Shown in pieces: positions 32,890 through 41,464 of a stretch of DNA of 55,357 nucleotides. Each line of letters opens with the position of its first letter. Position 1 is the first letter of the stretch. The notes under the pieces are model-generated. The model was not told where the DNA came from. It worked only from the letters and a program-made list of their open reading frames with translations, and searched no databases. The stretch is taken from the NCBI GenBank assembly GCA_029259655.1, contig JAJDET010000249.1, positions 1 through 55,357 of the forward strand, read 5' to 3'. This stretch comes from Planctomycetota bacterium. GTDB lineage: Bacteria; Planctomycetota; UBA1135; GCA-002686595. The position numbers were made by a program, and so were the translations under genes.

Positions 32890-35088
32890 GTGCGAGCGCG
32901 GCCCTGCCTCGCGCTCGTCGCTGTGTTCGCGGCCTTCCTCGCCGGCTGCGGCGCGGGCCCGGACGGCCGCGGAACGCGCGAGATGGCTGCGCGCCTCTCG
33001 CGGATCGCGGACACGACCGATCCAGAGGCCAACACCTACGCCAGCGAGCAGCGTGCGAAGTACCTGCGGTCGATGGTCGCGCGGCAGCGCGCCGGAGCTC
33101 CCGAGCGCGCGCAGCTCGAACGGCTCCTGGCCGTGGAGCTCGTCGCCGCCGGCCGGACGGAAGAGGCGGTCGAAATCCTCGAAGGCCTGCGCGGGCGGAT
33201 ACCCGACGACGTGCTCGATCCGGACCTCGCGATCGCCTTCATTCGCCTCGGTGAACAGGAGAACTGCGTCGAGGGGCACACGATCGACTCCTGTCTCTTC
33301 CCGATCCGGGACGCGGGGGTCCACCGGCTGCCGCGAGGATCTCGCTCGGCGCTCGGCGTCTACCGCCGGCTCCTGGACGCCGATCCCGAGGATCTGGCGT
33401 CGCGCTGGCTCCTGAACGTGGCGGCCATGACGCTCGGGAGCTATCCCGACGGCGTTCCGGACCCGTGGCGGATCCCGCCCACCGTCTTCGAATCGGAGTA
33501 CGACGTCGGCCGCTTCCCCGACGCGGCCGCCGGCCTGGGACTCGACGTGCTCGGGCTCTCGGGCGGCGCGGCTCTCGAGGACTTCGACGGCGACGGGTAC
33601 CTGGACGTCCTGTGCTCCTCATGGGGAATGCGCGATCCCGTGCGCTATTTTCGAAACGGAGCCGACGGCACTTTCGCCGATCGCACGGCGGAAGCGGGAC
33701 TGACCGGAATCACCGGTGGGCTGAACCTGGTCCACGCCGACTACGACAACGACGGCGACGCGGACGTCCTCTTGCTACGCGGAGCGTGGCTCGGCTTCCC
33801 GCCCGCCACCGACGGCGGCCGCCACCCGAACTCGCTGCTCGCGAACGGCGGCGACGGGACGTTCGCGGACGTCACCGAGTGGGCGGGGCTCCTGAGCCTG
33901 CACCCGACGCAGACCGCGGCCTGGGGAGACCTCGACGGGGACGGCTGGCTCGACCTCTTCGTGGGCAACGAGTCGTTCGGGGAAGCCGTTCACCCGTGCG
34001 AGGTCTTCCGGAGCGAGGGCGACGGCACCTTCCGCGACGTGGCGGCCGAGTGGGGCGCTGACCTGGTCGGAATGGTGAAGGGCGTGGCGTGCGGTGACTA
34101 CGACAACGACGGAGACCTCGATCTCTACGCGTCACGATTGCAGCAGCCGAACATTCTCTTGCGCAACGAGTCCGGCGGAGAATTCACGGACGTCACGCGC
34201 GAGGCGCGGGTCGCGGAGCCCTTGCGGAGCTTTCCGACGTGGTTCTTCGACCACGACAACGACGGCTGGCTCGACCTCTTCGTCTCCGGCTACGGAATGG
34301 GTAAGGGGGGCGTGGCCGGGAGCGTTCTGGCGGACTACCTCGGGCTACCGCACGGCGCGGAGACGCCGCGGCTCTACAAGAATCGACGGAACGGCCGCTT
34401 CGGCGACGTCACGGCGAAGGCGCGTCTGGACAAGGTACTCTTCACGATGGGCTCCAACTTCGGGGACATCGACGGCGACGGCTGGCTGGACCTGTACCTG
34501 GGCACGGGCGATCCCGATCTGCGCTCGATCGTGCCCAACCGGATGTTCCGCAACGCGAGCGGCAAGCGCTTCCAGGACGTGACGACGAGCGGCGGCTTCG
34601 GCCACCTGCAGAAGGGTCACGGCATCGCCTTCGGAGACATCGACTCCGACGGGGACCAGGACGTCTACGCCGTCATGGGCGGCGCGCTCGAGGGCGACGT
34701 CTATCCCAACGCGCTCTTCGAGAACCCGGGCCACGGGAACGCCTGGGTCGTCCTGGAGCTCGAGGGGACGCGTTCCAATCGCTCCGCTATCGGGGCGCGT
34801 ATCGCGGTCACCTGTGCGACCTCCACCGGAGAGCGCACCGTTCACGTGACGGTCGGGACCGGCGGAAGCTTCGGCTCCTCCAGCCTGCGCCAGGAGATCG
34901 GCCTCGGTGCGGCGACGTCGATCCGATCGGTCGAGGTGACCTGGCCCGGCGCAACGGAGCCCGAGTCCGTCTCCGGCGTCGACCTGCGCGGCGCGTTCCG
35001 GATCCTCGAGGGCGAGGGTCGTGGCGAGCCCCTCGAGTACCGCGCCGTTGCTCTTGCCGGTGACGCGGAAGGCCACGTCCATCACTAG
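32890..35088 (+). CDS. CRTAC1-like FG-GAP/ASPIC-UnbV lipoprotein
   Basis: A 732-aa lipoprotein from GTG 32890, which follows GGGAGGTC and opens a clean lipoprotein signal (ARPCLALVAVFAAFLAGCGA). GTG 32836 is a poorer choice. Residues 30-150 are TPR-like. FG-GAP/VCBS blades follow from about 235: LEDFDGDGYLDVLCSSWGMR, NLVHADYDNDGDADVLLLRG, WGDLDGDGWLDLFVGNESFG, DIDGDGWLDLYLGTGDPDLR and DIDSDGDQDVYAVMGGALEG. The last 100 residues are an ASPIC/UnbV domain (WVVLELEGTRSNRSAIGARI, SVEVTWPGATEPESVSGVDL). Such proteins are common at the cell surface of Planctomycetota and are thought to bind ligands through calcium-stabilised blades. A family B repeat gives the TAG stop. It diverges from the ECF sigma gene. 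Confidence 0.88.
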   Translation: MRARPCLALVAVFAAFLAGCGAGPDGRGTREMAARLSRIADTTDPEANTYASEQRAKYLRSMVARQRAGAPERAQLERLLAVELVAAGRTEEAVEILEGLRGRIPDDVLDPDLAIAFIRLGEQENCVEGHTIDSCLFPIRDAGVHRLPRGSRSALGVYRRLLDADPEDLASRWLLNVAAMTLGSYPDGVPDPWRIPPTVFESEYDVGRFPDAAAGLGLDVLGLSGGAALEDFDGDGYLDVLCSSWGMRDPVRYFRNGADGTFADRTAEAGLTGITGGLNLVHADYDNDGDADVLLLRGAWLGFPPATDGGRHPNSLLANGGDGTFADVTEWAGLLSLHPTQTAAWGDLDGDGWLDLFVGNESFGEAVHPCEVFRSEGDGTFRDVAAEWGADLVGMVKGVACGDYDNDGDLDLYASRLQQPNILLRNESGGEFTDVTREARVAEPLRSFPTWFFDHDNDGWLDLFVSGYGMGKGGVAGSVLADYLGLPHGAETPRLYKNRRNGRFGDVTAKARLDKVLFTMGSNFGDIDGDGWLDLYLGTGDPDLRSIVPNRMFRNASGKRFQDVTTSGGFGHLQKGHGIAFGDIDSDGDQDVYAVMGGALEGDVYPNALFENPGHGNAWVVLELEGTRSNRSAIGARIAVTCATSTGERTVHVTVGTGGSFGSSSLRQEIGLGAATSIRSVEVTWPGATEPESVSGVDLRGAFRILEGEGRGEPLEYRAVALAGDAEGHVHH

Positions 35089-35298
35089 AGACGCGGCCGA
35101 CAAGTCGGCCGCTTGTGACTTGGCGCGCATCAGCGCGCGCCAAGGATGCCCTGCGGGCAGCTACGGCGCGCTTGCCGAAGATTGACTTGACGCGCATCAG
35201 CGCGCGCCAAGGATGCCCTGCGGGCAGCTACGGCGCGACTCCGCGCCGGGCTCGGCCTTCGGCCTCGGCGAGGTCCCGCTTCTCGGCCGGACCTCTAG
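35085..35298. repeat. Family B repeat, two 67-bp units (CTAG-bounded)
   Basis: A 214-bp element with CTAG at both edges. The left one supplies the TAG stop of the CRTAC-like gene; the right one is 21 bp before the convergent four-CBS gene's stop. It has the GCGGCCGAC-AA-GTCGGCCGC left hairpin and two tandem 67-bp units, the second with one base change in the hairpin arm (TTGACG for TTGGCG). The GGCC-TTC-GGCC right end follows. Landmark GCATCAGCGC occurs at 35127 and 35194, exactly 67 bp apart. Confidence 0.87.
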
Positions 35299-35319
35299 CG
35301 CGCGCCGCGAGCCTCGCGA

Positions 35320-36105
35320 TCAGTCCAGGCCGAGCGAGTTCAGGCAGTGGTCCACGACGTCGGTCGTCGAGAGGATTCCCACGAGGGCGCCCTCGTCGAC
35401 CACGGGCAGGCCGCTGATCTTGTGATCGACGAAGATCCGCGCGGCGCGGGCGAGCGGCTCTTTCGGTTCGAGCGTGAGGACCTCGCGCGTCATGAAGTCC
35501 CTCACGGCGAGGTCCGGCTCGCTCCCGAGCCCGATCTCGCGACAGAAGTCGCGGTCGGAGACGATCCCGACCAGGGAGCCGCCTTCGAGCACCGGCAGGT
35601 GGCGAAACCCGTGCGAGCGCGCGCGGACGTAGGCCTCTCCGAACGTGGTCGTCGGCCCGACCGTGTAGGGGTCGCGCGTCATGTAGTTCGACACCTGACC
35701 CAGGCCGCCGCCGTCGAGCCGGCCGGCCTCGGTGGCCAGCGCGAACTCCCGCATGAGGTCCGTCTCCGTGATCATCCCCACGAGCGCGCCGTCGTCGTCG
35801 ACGACCGGCAGGCAGCCGATCTTCGCCACGCCCATCTCGACCGAGGCCATGACGAGCGTGTCCTCGCGCTGGACCGTGGTGGGTGCCGTTCGCATCACGG
35901 CGGACAGCGTGTGCTTCTCGTCCGCCATCTCGCCTCCGGTCGCCTCGAGCAGGTCGCGGTCGGACACGACGCCCACGACCACGCCGTCGTCGACGACAGG
36001 CAGGTGGCGCACGTGCTTCTCGGCCATGAGAGTCGAGGCCTCGCGCAGCGTCGCGCTGGACGGCAGGGAAGAGGGACTCGGCGTCATGATGTCGGCGACG
36101 TTCAT
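35320..36105 (-). CDS. Four-CBS-domain protein (two Bateman modules)
   Basis: A 261-aa cytoplasmic protein starting at ATG 36105, eight bases after GAGG; the longer frame to 36303 lacks a better start. Four CBS motifs follow each other: VRHLPVVDDGVVVGVVSDRD, GCLPVVDDDGALVGMITETD, FRHLPVLEGGSLVGIVSDRD and ISGLPVVDEGALVGILSTTD. Each pair forms a Bateman module that binds adenine nucleotides. There is no catalytic or transport domain attached, so it probably acts as an energy-state sensor that binds another protein. The converging partner is the CRTAC-like gene, with a family B repeat between them. A two-CBS protein is found at the left window edge. Confidence 0.92.
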   Translation of the reverse strand: MNVADIMTPSPSSLPSSATLREASTLMAEKHVRHLPVVDDGVVVGVVSDRDLLEATGGEMADEKHTLSAVMRTAPTTVQREDTLVMASVEMGVAKIGCLPVVDDDGALVGMITETDLMREFALATEAGRLDGGGLGQVSNYMTRDPYTVGPTTTFGEAYVRARSHGFRHLPVLEGGSLVGIVSDRDFCREIGLGSEPDLAVRDFMTREVLTLEPKEPLARAARIFVDHKISGLPVVDEGALVGILSTTDVVDHCLNSLGLD

Positions 36106-36235
36106 GGGAAACCTCGTGCGTCCGGTGCGGAGAACCGTGCGAACTCCGACGTATCGCAGATCCGCGGCGAGCGGAGAATGGCACGTTCTGCGTAGAGGGG
36201 CCGGTCGAGGGGCGTAGCCCTCGTCCGGCGTGAGC

Positions 36236-36532
36236 TCAGGCTGGGGCTCCCCTCTGCTTCGCGCCGCCCGCGAAGAGGTTGTAGAGCCAGGCCACGAGCG
36301 CACCCGCGATTGCGCCGTCGACCAGTCCGTAGAGCGCCCCGATCAGCGCGTCGCCCCACGCGGGGCTGCCCGAGTAGCCCGGGTAGATCGACGCCATGAC
36401 GAGCAGGAAGTCCTTGGCGTAGTAGCCCCCTTCCCGGGCACCCTGCGAGGCCGCGATCCCGCCGGCGACGAGCATCGCGCCGCCCCACAGGATCCCGATC
36501 GACAGGGCCATCGAACGTGTGCAGAGCTTCAT
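36236..36532 (-). CDS. Small holin-like membrane protein
   Basis: A 98-aa protein from ATG 36532 with GGAGG six bases upstream. It has a first helix MALSIGILWGGAMLVAGGIA, a short loop with IYPGYSGSPAWGDALIGALY, a second helix GLVDGAIAGALVAWLYNLFA and a charged tail. This pattern (xLGILWG, YPGYxxSxxG, GxxDGxIxGxxxAWLYN) recurs in chromosomal proteins that databases label 'bacteriophage holin', although most are not in prophages. No phage genes are near. I take it for a membrane protein of unknown role. A family B repeat lies 77 bp upstream, so its promoter must be in the short interval or in the repeat. Confidence 0.7.
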   Translation of the reverse strand: MKLCTRSMALSIGILWGGAMLVAGGIAASQGAREGGYYAKDFLLVMASIYPGYSGSPAWGDALIGALYGLVDGAIAGALVAWLYNLFAGGAKQRGAPA

Positions 36533-36608
36533 CGTTCCCTCCTTGGGCGTCGGACACCTGCGTCCGTCGCCCTCCGAGGATAACGGTCCCTGCCCGGCGT
36601 TCGCAGAC

Positions 36609-36955
36609 CTAAAGAGGCGGCCGACAAGTCGGCCGCTTGTGACTGGGCGCGCATCAGCGCGCGCCAAGGATGCCCTGCGGGCGGCTACGGCGCGCTTGCC
36701 GAAGATTGACTTGGCGCGCATCAGCGCGCGCCAAGGACGCCCTGCGGGCGGCTACGGCGCGCTTGCCGAAGATTGACTTGGCGCGCATCAGCGCGCGCCA
36801 AGGATGCCCTGCGGGCGGCTACGGCGCGCCTGCCGAAGATTGACTTGGCGCGCATCAGCGCGCGCCAAGGATGCCCTGCGGGCGGCTACGGCGCGACTCC
36901 GCGCCGGCTCGGCCTTCGGCCTCGGCGAGGTCCTGCTCTTCGGCCGGACCTCTAG
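36609..36955. repeat. Family B repeat, four 67-bp units
   Basis: A 347-bp element with the same left and right ends as the other two copies, but four tandem units; landmark GCATCAGCGC is at 36651, 36718, 36785 and 36852, each 67 bp apart. Each unit carries the ten-bp hairpin CTTGGCGCGC-N6-GCGCGCCAAG; the first has a CTGGG change. The left edge is CTAA, not CTAG; the right CTAG makes the TAG stop of the PepSY gene. Length fits 1, 2 and 4 units for the three copies (148, 214, 347 bp). No gene is contained. Confidence 0.9.
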
Positions 36956-37332
36956 TCCTCGTCGCCCTCTTCTTCGTCGTCGGACTCGGACGAGACGACG
37001 TTGAAGTCCTCGTCGAGCTGGACGTCCACCTGGCTGCCGTCTTCCAGGGTGACCTCGACCTCGTAGTAGCTCTCCTCGTCTCCGACTTCGGTCTCCGTGA
37101 CGCGACCTCCGCCGGTGTAGGCGAGCGCGGCGGCGCTGGCCTTCTCCAGGGCAGTGCCCGTGATCGGGACTTCGGTCTCGTCGTCGTCGTCGAGCTCCGC
37201 GTCATCGAAGAGCTCGATCACACCTGCGGGGTCCGCGTCATCGCCGGCTTCCGTGTCCTGTGCGAAGACGAGGCTGGCCGCGGCGGCACCGCAGATCAGG
37301 AGTACGCAGACGATCGTGGTCTTGGTGGTCAT
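36952..37332 (-). CDS. Exported acidic PepSY-domain protein
   Basis: A 126-aa protein with a signal peptide (TTKTTIVCVLLICGAAAASL, VFA-QD). After an acidic linker (AGDDADPAGVIELFDDAELD) comes one PepSY-type unit: ALEKASAAALAYTGGGRVTE, TEVGDEESYYEVEVTLEDGS, QVDVQLDEDFNVV. The tail is almost all Asp/Glu/Ser. PepSY units often inhibit or bind partners outside the membrane; the very acidic composition could also hold cations such as calcium. The stop comes from the CTAG of a family B repeat. It is divergent from a lipoprotein gene, and a perfect nine-bp dyad lies between the two starts. Confidence 0.82.
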   Translation of the reverse strand: MTTKTTIVCVLLICGAAAASLVFAQDTEAGDDADPAGVIELFDDAELDDDDETEVPITGTALEKASAAALAYTGGGRVTETEVGDEESYYEVEVTLEDGSQVDVQLDEDFNVVSSESDDEEEGDED

Positions 37333-37426
37333 GGCGATCCTTCCTCTTCAGAGCTCTTCTGCTCTCCGTTCACCCTGAACGGGGCGAGCTTCGATGGCAA
37401 CGGGGATGGTGCCGTGTTCCGCGCCT

Positions 37427-37460
37427 CGTAATGTGCCGGAAATGAAGCGCCCACATTACG
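37427..37460. promoter_or_regulatory. Nine-bp dyad between divergent genes (candidate operator)
   Basis: CGTAATGTG and CACATTACG are perfect inverted arms separated by 16 bp, centre to centre 25 bp. They lie near the middle of the 178-bp gap between the PepSY gene (start 37332, minus) and the lipoprotein gene (start 37511, plus). The arms are AT-rich in a GC-rich setting. A dimeric regulator is inferred. Confidence 0.45.
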
Positions 37461-37510
37461 CTGGTCGACATCGGGGGAATCGGAGAGCTTCCCCCGGGAA
37501 GGACCTCGCC

Positions 37511-38182
37511 ATGCCCAAGCTCGTCGCCGCGCTCCTCGGAATCCAGGCCTGGATCTCGATCGTGGGTTGTGTCGGCGAGCCCGTCTCCCCGCCCCGGCCC
37601 GCGCCCGCTACGAGCTCCTCGCGCTTCGAGTTCGACCACGGGTCCGGGTTCTATTGCGAGAACGCCGTCGCCGGTACGACCGTACCGGAGCTGGCCTCGC
37701 ATCGGGTCGCCGACGGGACGGGCCTGGTCCTCGCGACAAGGTGCTACGACGAGGGCGAATGGGGTACGGATGACGACGAGGTCTTCGACAAGCTCACGGT
37801 GTTCGTGCCCCGGCCCCCGACCTTGACGGGTGACTGGACCGTGCTCGGCTGGCAGGACTGTCGGATCTTCTACTCCTGGGGCGGAAGCGCCTGGCCGGAT
37901 GGAGCGGCTCACGGACGAGCGACCGGAGGCGAGGTACGTCTTCGAAGGGAGGGCCAGGCGATCCGAGTCGTGGCCGAGCTCACAATGACGGTGCAGGGGC
38001 ACATGGAAGACGAGTTCTCGTACGCGCTGAGGATCGAATCGCTTCTGCAGCGCAAGCTCGTTTCTGATCTCCTTGCGTGGGAGGGTCGCGAGGGAGACCA
38101 CGTCTACGCCGAGACCTACCCGCCCGATGAGTGGAAGGCACGGGCACCACGCGTGCGTTTCGAGGAACTCTCACGCCCATGA
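37511..38182 (+). CDS. Hypothetical lipoprotein
   Basis: A 223-aa protein from ATG 37511, eight bases after GGAAGGA; the upstream extension to 37394 has no signal logic. The leader PKLVAALLGIQAWISIVGCV ends in a lipobox (IVGC). The mature part has FEFDHGSGFYCENAVAGTTV, LATRCYDEGEWGTDDDEVFD, GWQDCRIFYSWGGSAW and AIRVVAELTMTVQGHMED, so it is beta-rich with three further cysteines. No family is recognised. Its stop overlaps the ATG of the next lipoprotein gene by four bases, so the two are translated together. A dyad lies upstream and may control both this operon and the PepSY gene. Confidence 0.65.
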   Translation: MPKLVAALLGIQAWISIVGCVGEPVSPPRPAPATSSSRFEFDHGSGFYCENAVAGTTVPELASHRVADGTGLVLATRCYDEGEWGTDDDEVFDKLTVFVPRPPTLTGDWTVLGWQDCRIFYSWGGSAWPDGAAHGRATGGEVRLRREGQAIRVVAELTMTVQGHMEDEFSYALRIESLLQRKLVSDLLAWEGREGDHVYAETYPPDEWKARAPRVRFEELSRP

Positions 38183-39072
38183 ACGCGTCGCAACCACTCG
38201 TGCTCGCCGTCGTTCTCGCGAGCCTCGCCTGCGGAAGCGCGATGCACTTCGACGAGCAGGAGTGGATCCTGCGCTATCGCGAGACCGAGGACGTGCTGGA
38301 AGTCCTCGTCGTGTCGCACGGGGTCCACGCGACCGGGAGCACACCCGAGGCCGTGCGCGCTGCCGTGGAGGAGATCGAGGCTCTGGCCGCGGGGAGCCGC
38401 AAGGTGGTCGTGGACGAGGATTGGCTCTTCGGGGTCATCGACCTCGACGACGAGGATGACGTCGACGAGGAGGATCCCCTCGCTCGCGACTGGAACTACT
38501 GGATCTCGCACGTGGCCGTCGTGCGCGCGGGCGTGGCTCCCGATTCCGTGGACGGGCCCGCTCTCTTCCAGCTCTTCTCCGTCGGGCAGGTGACGCAGCT
38601 CGTGGCGCTCCTCGACCGCTCCATCGACCGGGCGATCCTGGAGGAGGGTCGCGAGAGTCTGTCGCAGACGCTGGGCGCGGAGCTTGCGGAAGCCTGGATC
38701 GCGCATGTGTCGGCCGACGAGCCCTGGCTCGATTTCCGCGAAGGCAGGCTCTCCTTCGAGGGGCCGATGACGCCGCGCACCGCAGCGAACGCCCTGCACG
38801 AGCTCCTCGACGCCGCCGCCGAATCCACGGAGACGGCGGAGATCCTGCGCGACCTGTCGGCGGCGCTCGCGGAGGTTCGACTGGGCGACGACTCCGTGCG
38901 GCTCGAGACCGTCGACCTTCGACACGCCGGCATCTCCCTGCGCTTCCGCGAGCGCGAGAGCGAGGGAGACCGCGGAGGTCATCGAGAGATCCCGACCGAC
39001 ATGCTCGCGAAGGGCGTGCCGATGACCTCCCGCGAGACCCTGCTCGCCCTCGTCGACGCGATCCGGCGTTGA
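38179..39072 (+). CDS. Hypothetical lipoprotein, second of a coupled pair
   Basis: A 297-aa protein from ATG 38179 overlapping the preceding stop (ATGA). The signal peptide (LVLAVVLASLACGSA) has an LACG lipobox. The rest is acidic and mainly helical at the end: DEDDVDEEDPLARDWNYWIS, LFQLFSVGQVTQLVALLDRS, TAANALHELLDAAAESTETA and RLETVDLRHAGISLRFRERE. No catalytic motif or family is apparent. It is expected on the periplasmic face of a membrane, next to its partner. Function unknown. Confidence 0.62.
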   Translation: MNASQPLVLAVVLASLACGSAMHFDEQEWILRYRETEDVLEVLVVSHGVHATGSTPEAVRAAVEEIEALAAGSRKVVVDEDWLFGVIDLDDEDDVDEEDPLARDWNYWISHVAVVRAGVAPDSVDGPALFQLFSVGQVTQLVALLDRSIDRAILEEGRESLSQTLGAELAEAWIAHVSADEPWLDFREGRLSFEGPMTPRTAANALHELLDAAAESTETAEILRDLSAALAEVRLGDDSVRLETVDLRHAGISLRFRERESEGDRGGHREIPTDMLAKGVPMTSRETLLALVDAIRR

Positions 39073-39157
39073 TCCGCCCTTCCGCCCATCGAACTTCACC
39101 GGGAACGCGAACCGCCCCTAGACTGTGGGCTCGGATCCACGCTCCCGGGTGCCACCC

Positions 39158-41392
39158 ATGACGAACTCACTCGTGCTGCTCCTTCTCCCCCTCCTCGCTC
39201 CTGCGGCCCTGCAAGGCGAGCCCGAAGACGAGCCGAAGTGGGGGCACTCCCACCTCGGCGAGGCTTACGACGAGGGGCCGCGTTCACGCCCGTGGCGGAT
39301 GGAGGGCATCGGTGAGACGCACTTCCCCGTCACGACGTCGCACCCCGAGGTGCAGGAGTGGTTCGACCAGGCGAACACCTTGCTGCACGGCTTCTGGTGG
39401 TTCGAGGCCGAGCGCTCCTTCCGGTGGTGCCTGAAGCTCGACCCCGACTGCGCCATGGCGTACTGGGGACTCGCTCGTTGCGCGCGGCTCTACTCCGACC
39501 GCGGGCAGAGCTTCCTGGACGAGGCCGTCGCACGGAAGCACCTCGTGACGCAGCGCGAGCGCGACTACATCGAGGTGTGGGAAGCCAAGGGGGAGATGGT
39601 GCAGGCCGGTGAGGGCGAGCGGGAGGAGGCGACCGAGACGTTCATCCGCCGCTTCGACCAGCTGCTGATGGACTACCCCGACGACATCGAGGCCAAGGCG
39701 CTCTACTGGCTCGAGATGTCCGACCTCGGCGGACGAGGCATGGAGCCGAGCCCCCGGCGCTTCGGAATGGAGGCGGTGTTCCGCGAAGTGCTCGCGGAGG
39801 ACCCCGACCACGTCGGCGCGCTGCACTACCGCATCCACAACTGGGACGGGAAGGAAGGTCGCTATGCGATCGACAGCTGCCTCTCCCTGTCCGAGATCGC
39901 GCCCAGCTGCGGCCACCTGCAGCACATGCCCGGGCACGTGCTCAGCGGCATCGGGTTGTGGCACGAGGCGGCGATCGCGATGGACTCCGCGACACGCGTC
40001 GAGAAGGCCTACATGCACGAGCGCATGATCCTGCCCGAGCAGAACTGGGACTTCGTCCACAACCTCGACTACCTCTGCTACATCCAGGAGCAGCTCGGCA
40101 TGGTCGAGGCGGCTCTGCTCGGCGCGGAGCAGCAACTGCTCGCACCGCCCGCGCAGGACGAGCCCTGGCTCGCGACCGTGCAAAAGCTCCCCATGTACCG
40201 CGCGCTCCTGAAGTTCGAGCGCTGGGAGGAGATCCTCGACGGCTCGCGGATCGGCTGGGACGACGAGAATCCGGTGGACGTGCAGATGCGCGCGTTCGCC
40301 GAGGGCCGGGCGCACCTCGGGCTCGGCGACCTCGACGCGGTGGAGGAGCGGCTCGAGGCGCTGGTCGAGGAACGCAAGGCGATGAACAACCAGGACGAGG
40401 GCGGGGATCCCGACCAGCTGTTCTTCTCACGGCGGCTGGGGAAGATCGTCGAGGTCCACGAACAGCTCCTGCGCGGCCTGCTCCAGCTCGCCCGCGGCGA
40501 GTCGCTCGAGGGCATCCAGACCCTGACCGAGTGCGCGCGCCTGCAGGAGGAGAGCTGGTGGAACGACCCGCCGCAGCAGGCCTACTACGCCTACAACGTG
40601 CTGGGTGAGGCCTACCTGGAGCTCGGGAGCGAACGGCTGGCGATCGCCGCCTTCGAGCGCACGCTCGAGACCGTCTTCAACGACGGCTTCGCGCTGAGCG
40701 GGCTCGTGCAGGCACACGCCGCGCTCGACGAGACGGATGCGGCGCGCGACGCGCTCGCCGCCCTGCAAGTCGTCTGGTCCGACGCGGACCGTCCGAACCG
40801 CTGGCTCGATGCCGCGCTCGCGACCGGCCTCGAGGCCGAGCCGTATCTCGACGCGCCGATCGAGCAGCGAAACTACAGACGAGTGCTCGACGAGCTCGGA
40901 CCGAGCCTGTGGCAAGCGCCACCCTCACCGGAGCTCGCGGTCCTGAGCTCCGCGGGCGAGACCGTCACGCTCTCCGACTACGCCGACAAGAACCTGATCC
41001 TGATCTTCTATCTCGGCGACGAGTGCCTGCACTGCATGGAGCAGATCCGCGAGGCGAGCGATCGCGCGGGGACGTTCCGCGGCCTCGACACGGAGATCCT
41101 GGCCATGAGCAAGGACTCGATCGAGGAGATCCTCGGCTACGAGGAGTCGGGCGAATTCGACCTGACGCTGCTCTCCGACCCGAACTTCGCGAACGCGCGC
41201 CGCTTCCGGGCCTACGACGACTTCGAGGAGGTCGAGCTGCACGCCACGATCCTGCTCGACAAGTCGCACGACGTGCACTGGTTCCAGCTCGGCGGCGATC
41301 CGTTCATGGACTTCGACTTCCTGGAGAAGGAGGTCCGGCGCCTCGAGGAAGGCGTTGTGCACGAGATCCTGGCGTCGGTGGAGACGCAGTAG
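39158..41392 (+). CDS. Exported TPR protein with C-terminal thioredoxin-fold domain
   Basis: A 744-aa protein from ATG 39158 (MTNSLVLLLLPLLAPAALQG). The GTG at 39125 is ignored as a TAGACT box immediately precedes it. Residues 40-590 are TPR-type helices, beginning with PEVQEWFDQANTLLHGFWWF and EAERSFRWCLKLDPDCAMAY, with a His-rich patch SCGHLQHMPGHVLSGIGLWH. The C-terminal 145 residues are an AhpC/TSA-like thioredoxin domain (LIFYLGDECLHCMEQIREAS) with a C-L-H-C pair and LHATILLDKSHDVHWFQLGG. The family is found in Planctomycetota and Acidobacteriota as an exported redox or tetratricopeptide protein. The final 15 codons are repeated 6.5 kb downstream, after the hydrolase cassette, as if its 3' end had been used as an insertion target. 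Confidence 0.82.
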   Translation: MTNSLVLLLLPLLAPAALQGEPEDEPKWGHSHLGEAYDEGPRSRPWRMEGIGETHFPVTTSHPEVQEWFDQANTLLHGFWWFEAERSFRWCLKLDPDCAMAYWGLARCARLYSDRGQSFLDEAVARKHLVTQRERDYIEVWEAKGEMVQAGEGEREEATETFIRRFDQLLMDYPDDIEAKALYWLEMSDLGGRGMEPSPRRFGMEAVFREVLAEDPDHVGALHYRIHNWDGKEGRYAIDSCLSLSEIAPSCGHLQHMPGHVLSGIGLWHEAAIAMDSATRVEKAYMHERMILPEQNWDFVHNLDYLCYIQEQLGMVEAALLGAEQQLLAPPAQDEPWLATVQKLPMYRALLKFERWEEILDGSRIGWDDENPVDVQMRAFAEGRAHLGLGDLDAVEERLEALVEERKAMNNQDEGGDPDQLFFSRRLGKIVEVHEQLLRGLLQLARGESLEGIQTLTECARLQEESWWNDPPQQAYYAYNVLGEAYLELGSERLAIAAFERTLETVFNDGFALSGLVQAHAALDETDAARDALAALQVVWSDADRPNRWLDAALATGLEAEPYLDAPIEQRNYRRVLDELGPSLWQAPPSPELAVLSSAGETVTLSDYADKNLILIFYLGDECLHCMEQIREASDRAGTFRGLDTEILAMSKDSIEEILGYEESGEFDLTLLSDPNFANARRFRAYDDFEEVELHATILLDKSHDVHWFQLGGDPFMDFDFLEKEVRRLEEGVVHEILASVETQ
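41348..41392. repeat. 45-bp direct repeat, left copy (cassette boundary)
   Basis: The last 45 bases of the TPR-thioredoxin gene are repeated at 47878-47922 with 43 matches, the last 36 (41357-41392, ending in the TAG stop) being identical. The two copies bracket 6,485 bp with six same-strand genes. The pattern resembles attL/attR of an element integrated at the 3' end of a gene, or a partial tandem duplication. No integrase is inside. Confidence 0.85.
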
Positions 41393-41435
41393 GGGGGGCG
41401 TGGCGCGCTTCTGACACGCGTAGTACCCTGGGCGG

Positions 41436-41450
41436 GCCGCTCGCAACGGC
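41436..41450 (+). promoter_or_regulatory. Shared 15-bp leader motif, copy 1
   Basis: GCCGCTCGCAACGGC occurs here, 15 bases before the ATG region of the first cassette lipoprotein, and again at 43542-43556 before the large hydrolase gene. Both are followed by purine-rich ribosome binding sites (GGAGAGAGGA; AGAGGGAGAGAGAG). GCCG and CGGC can pair at the ends. It could be a leader structure or an operator. Confidence 0.4.
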
Positions 41451-41464
41451 GGAGAGAGGACGCG

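Noticed and set aside
29860-36532. A prophage, suggested by the tail-fibre-like motif at 29.9-32 kb and the holin-like protein at 36.2 kb
   Set aside because: No capsid, terminase, portal, integrase or lysis genes are present, and both motifs are common in ordinary chromosomal proteins.
36609-36955. Tandem units at 36.6 kb considered as a CRISPR array
   Set aside because: Units are 67 bp and identical throughout, with no unique spacers between short repeats, and there are no cas genes.
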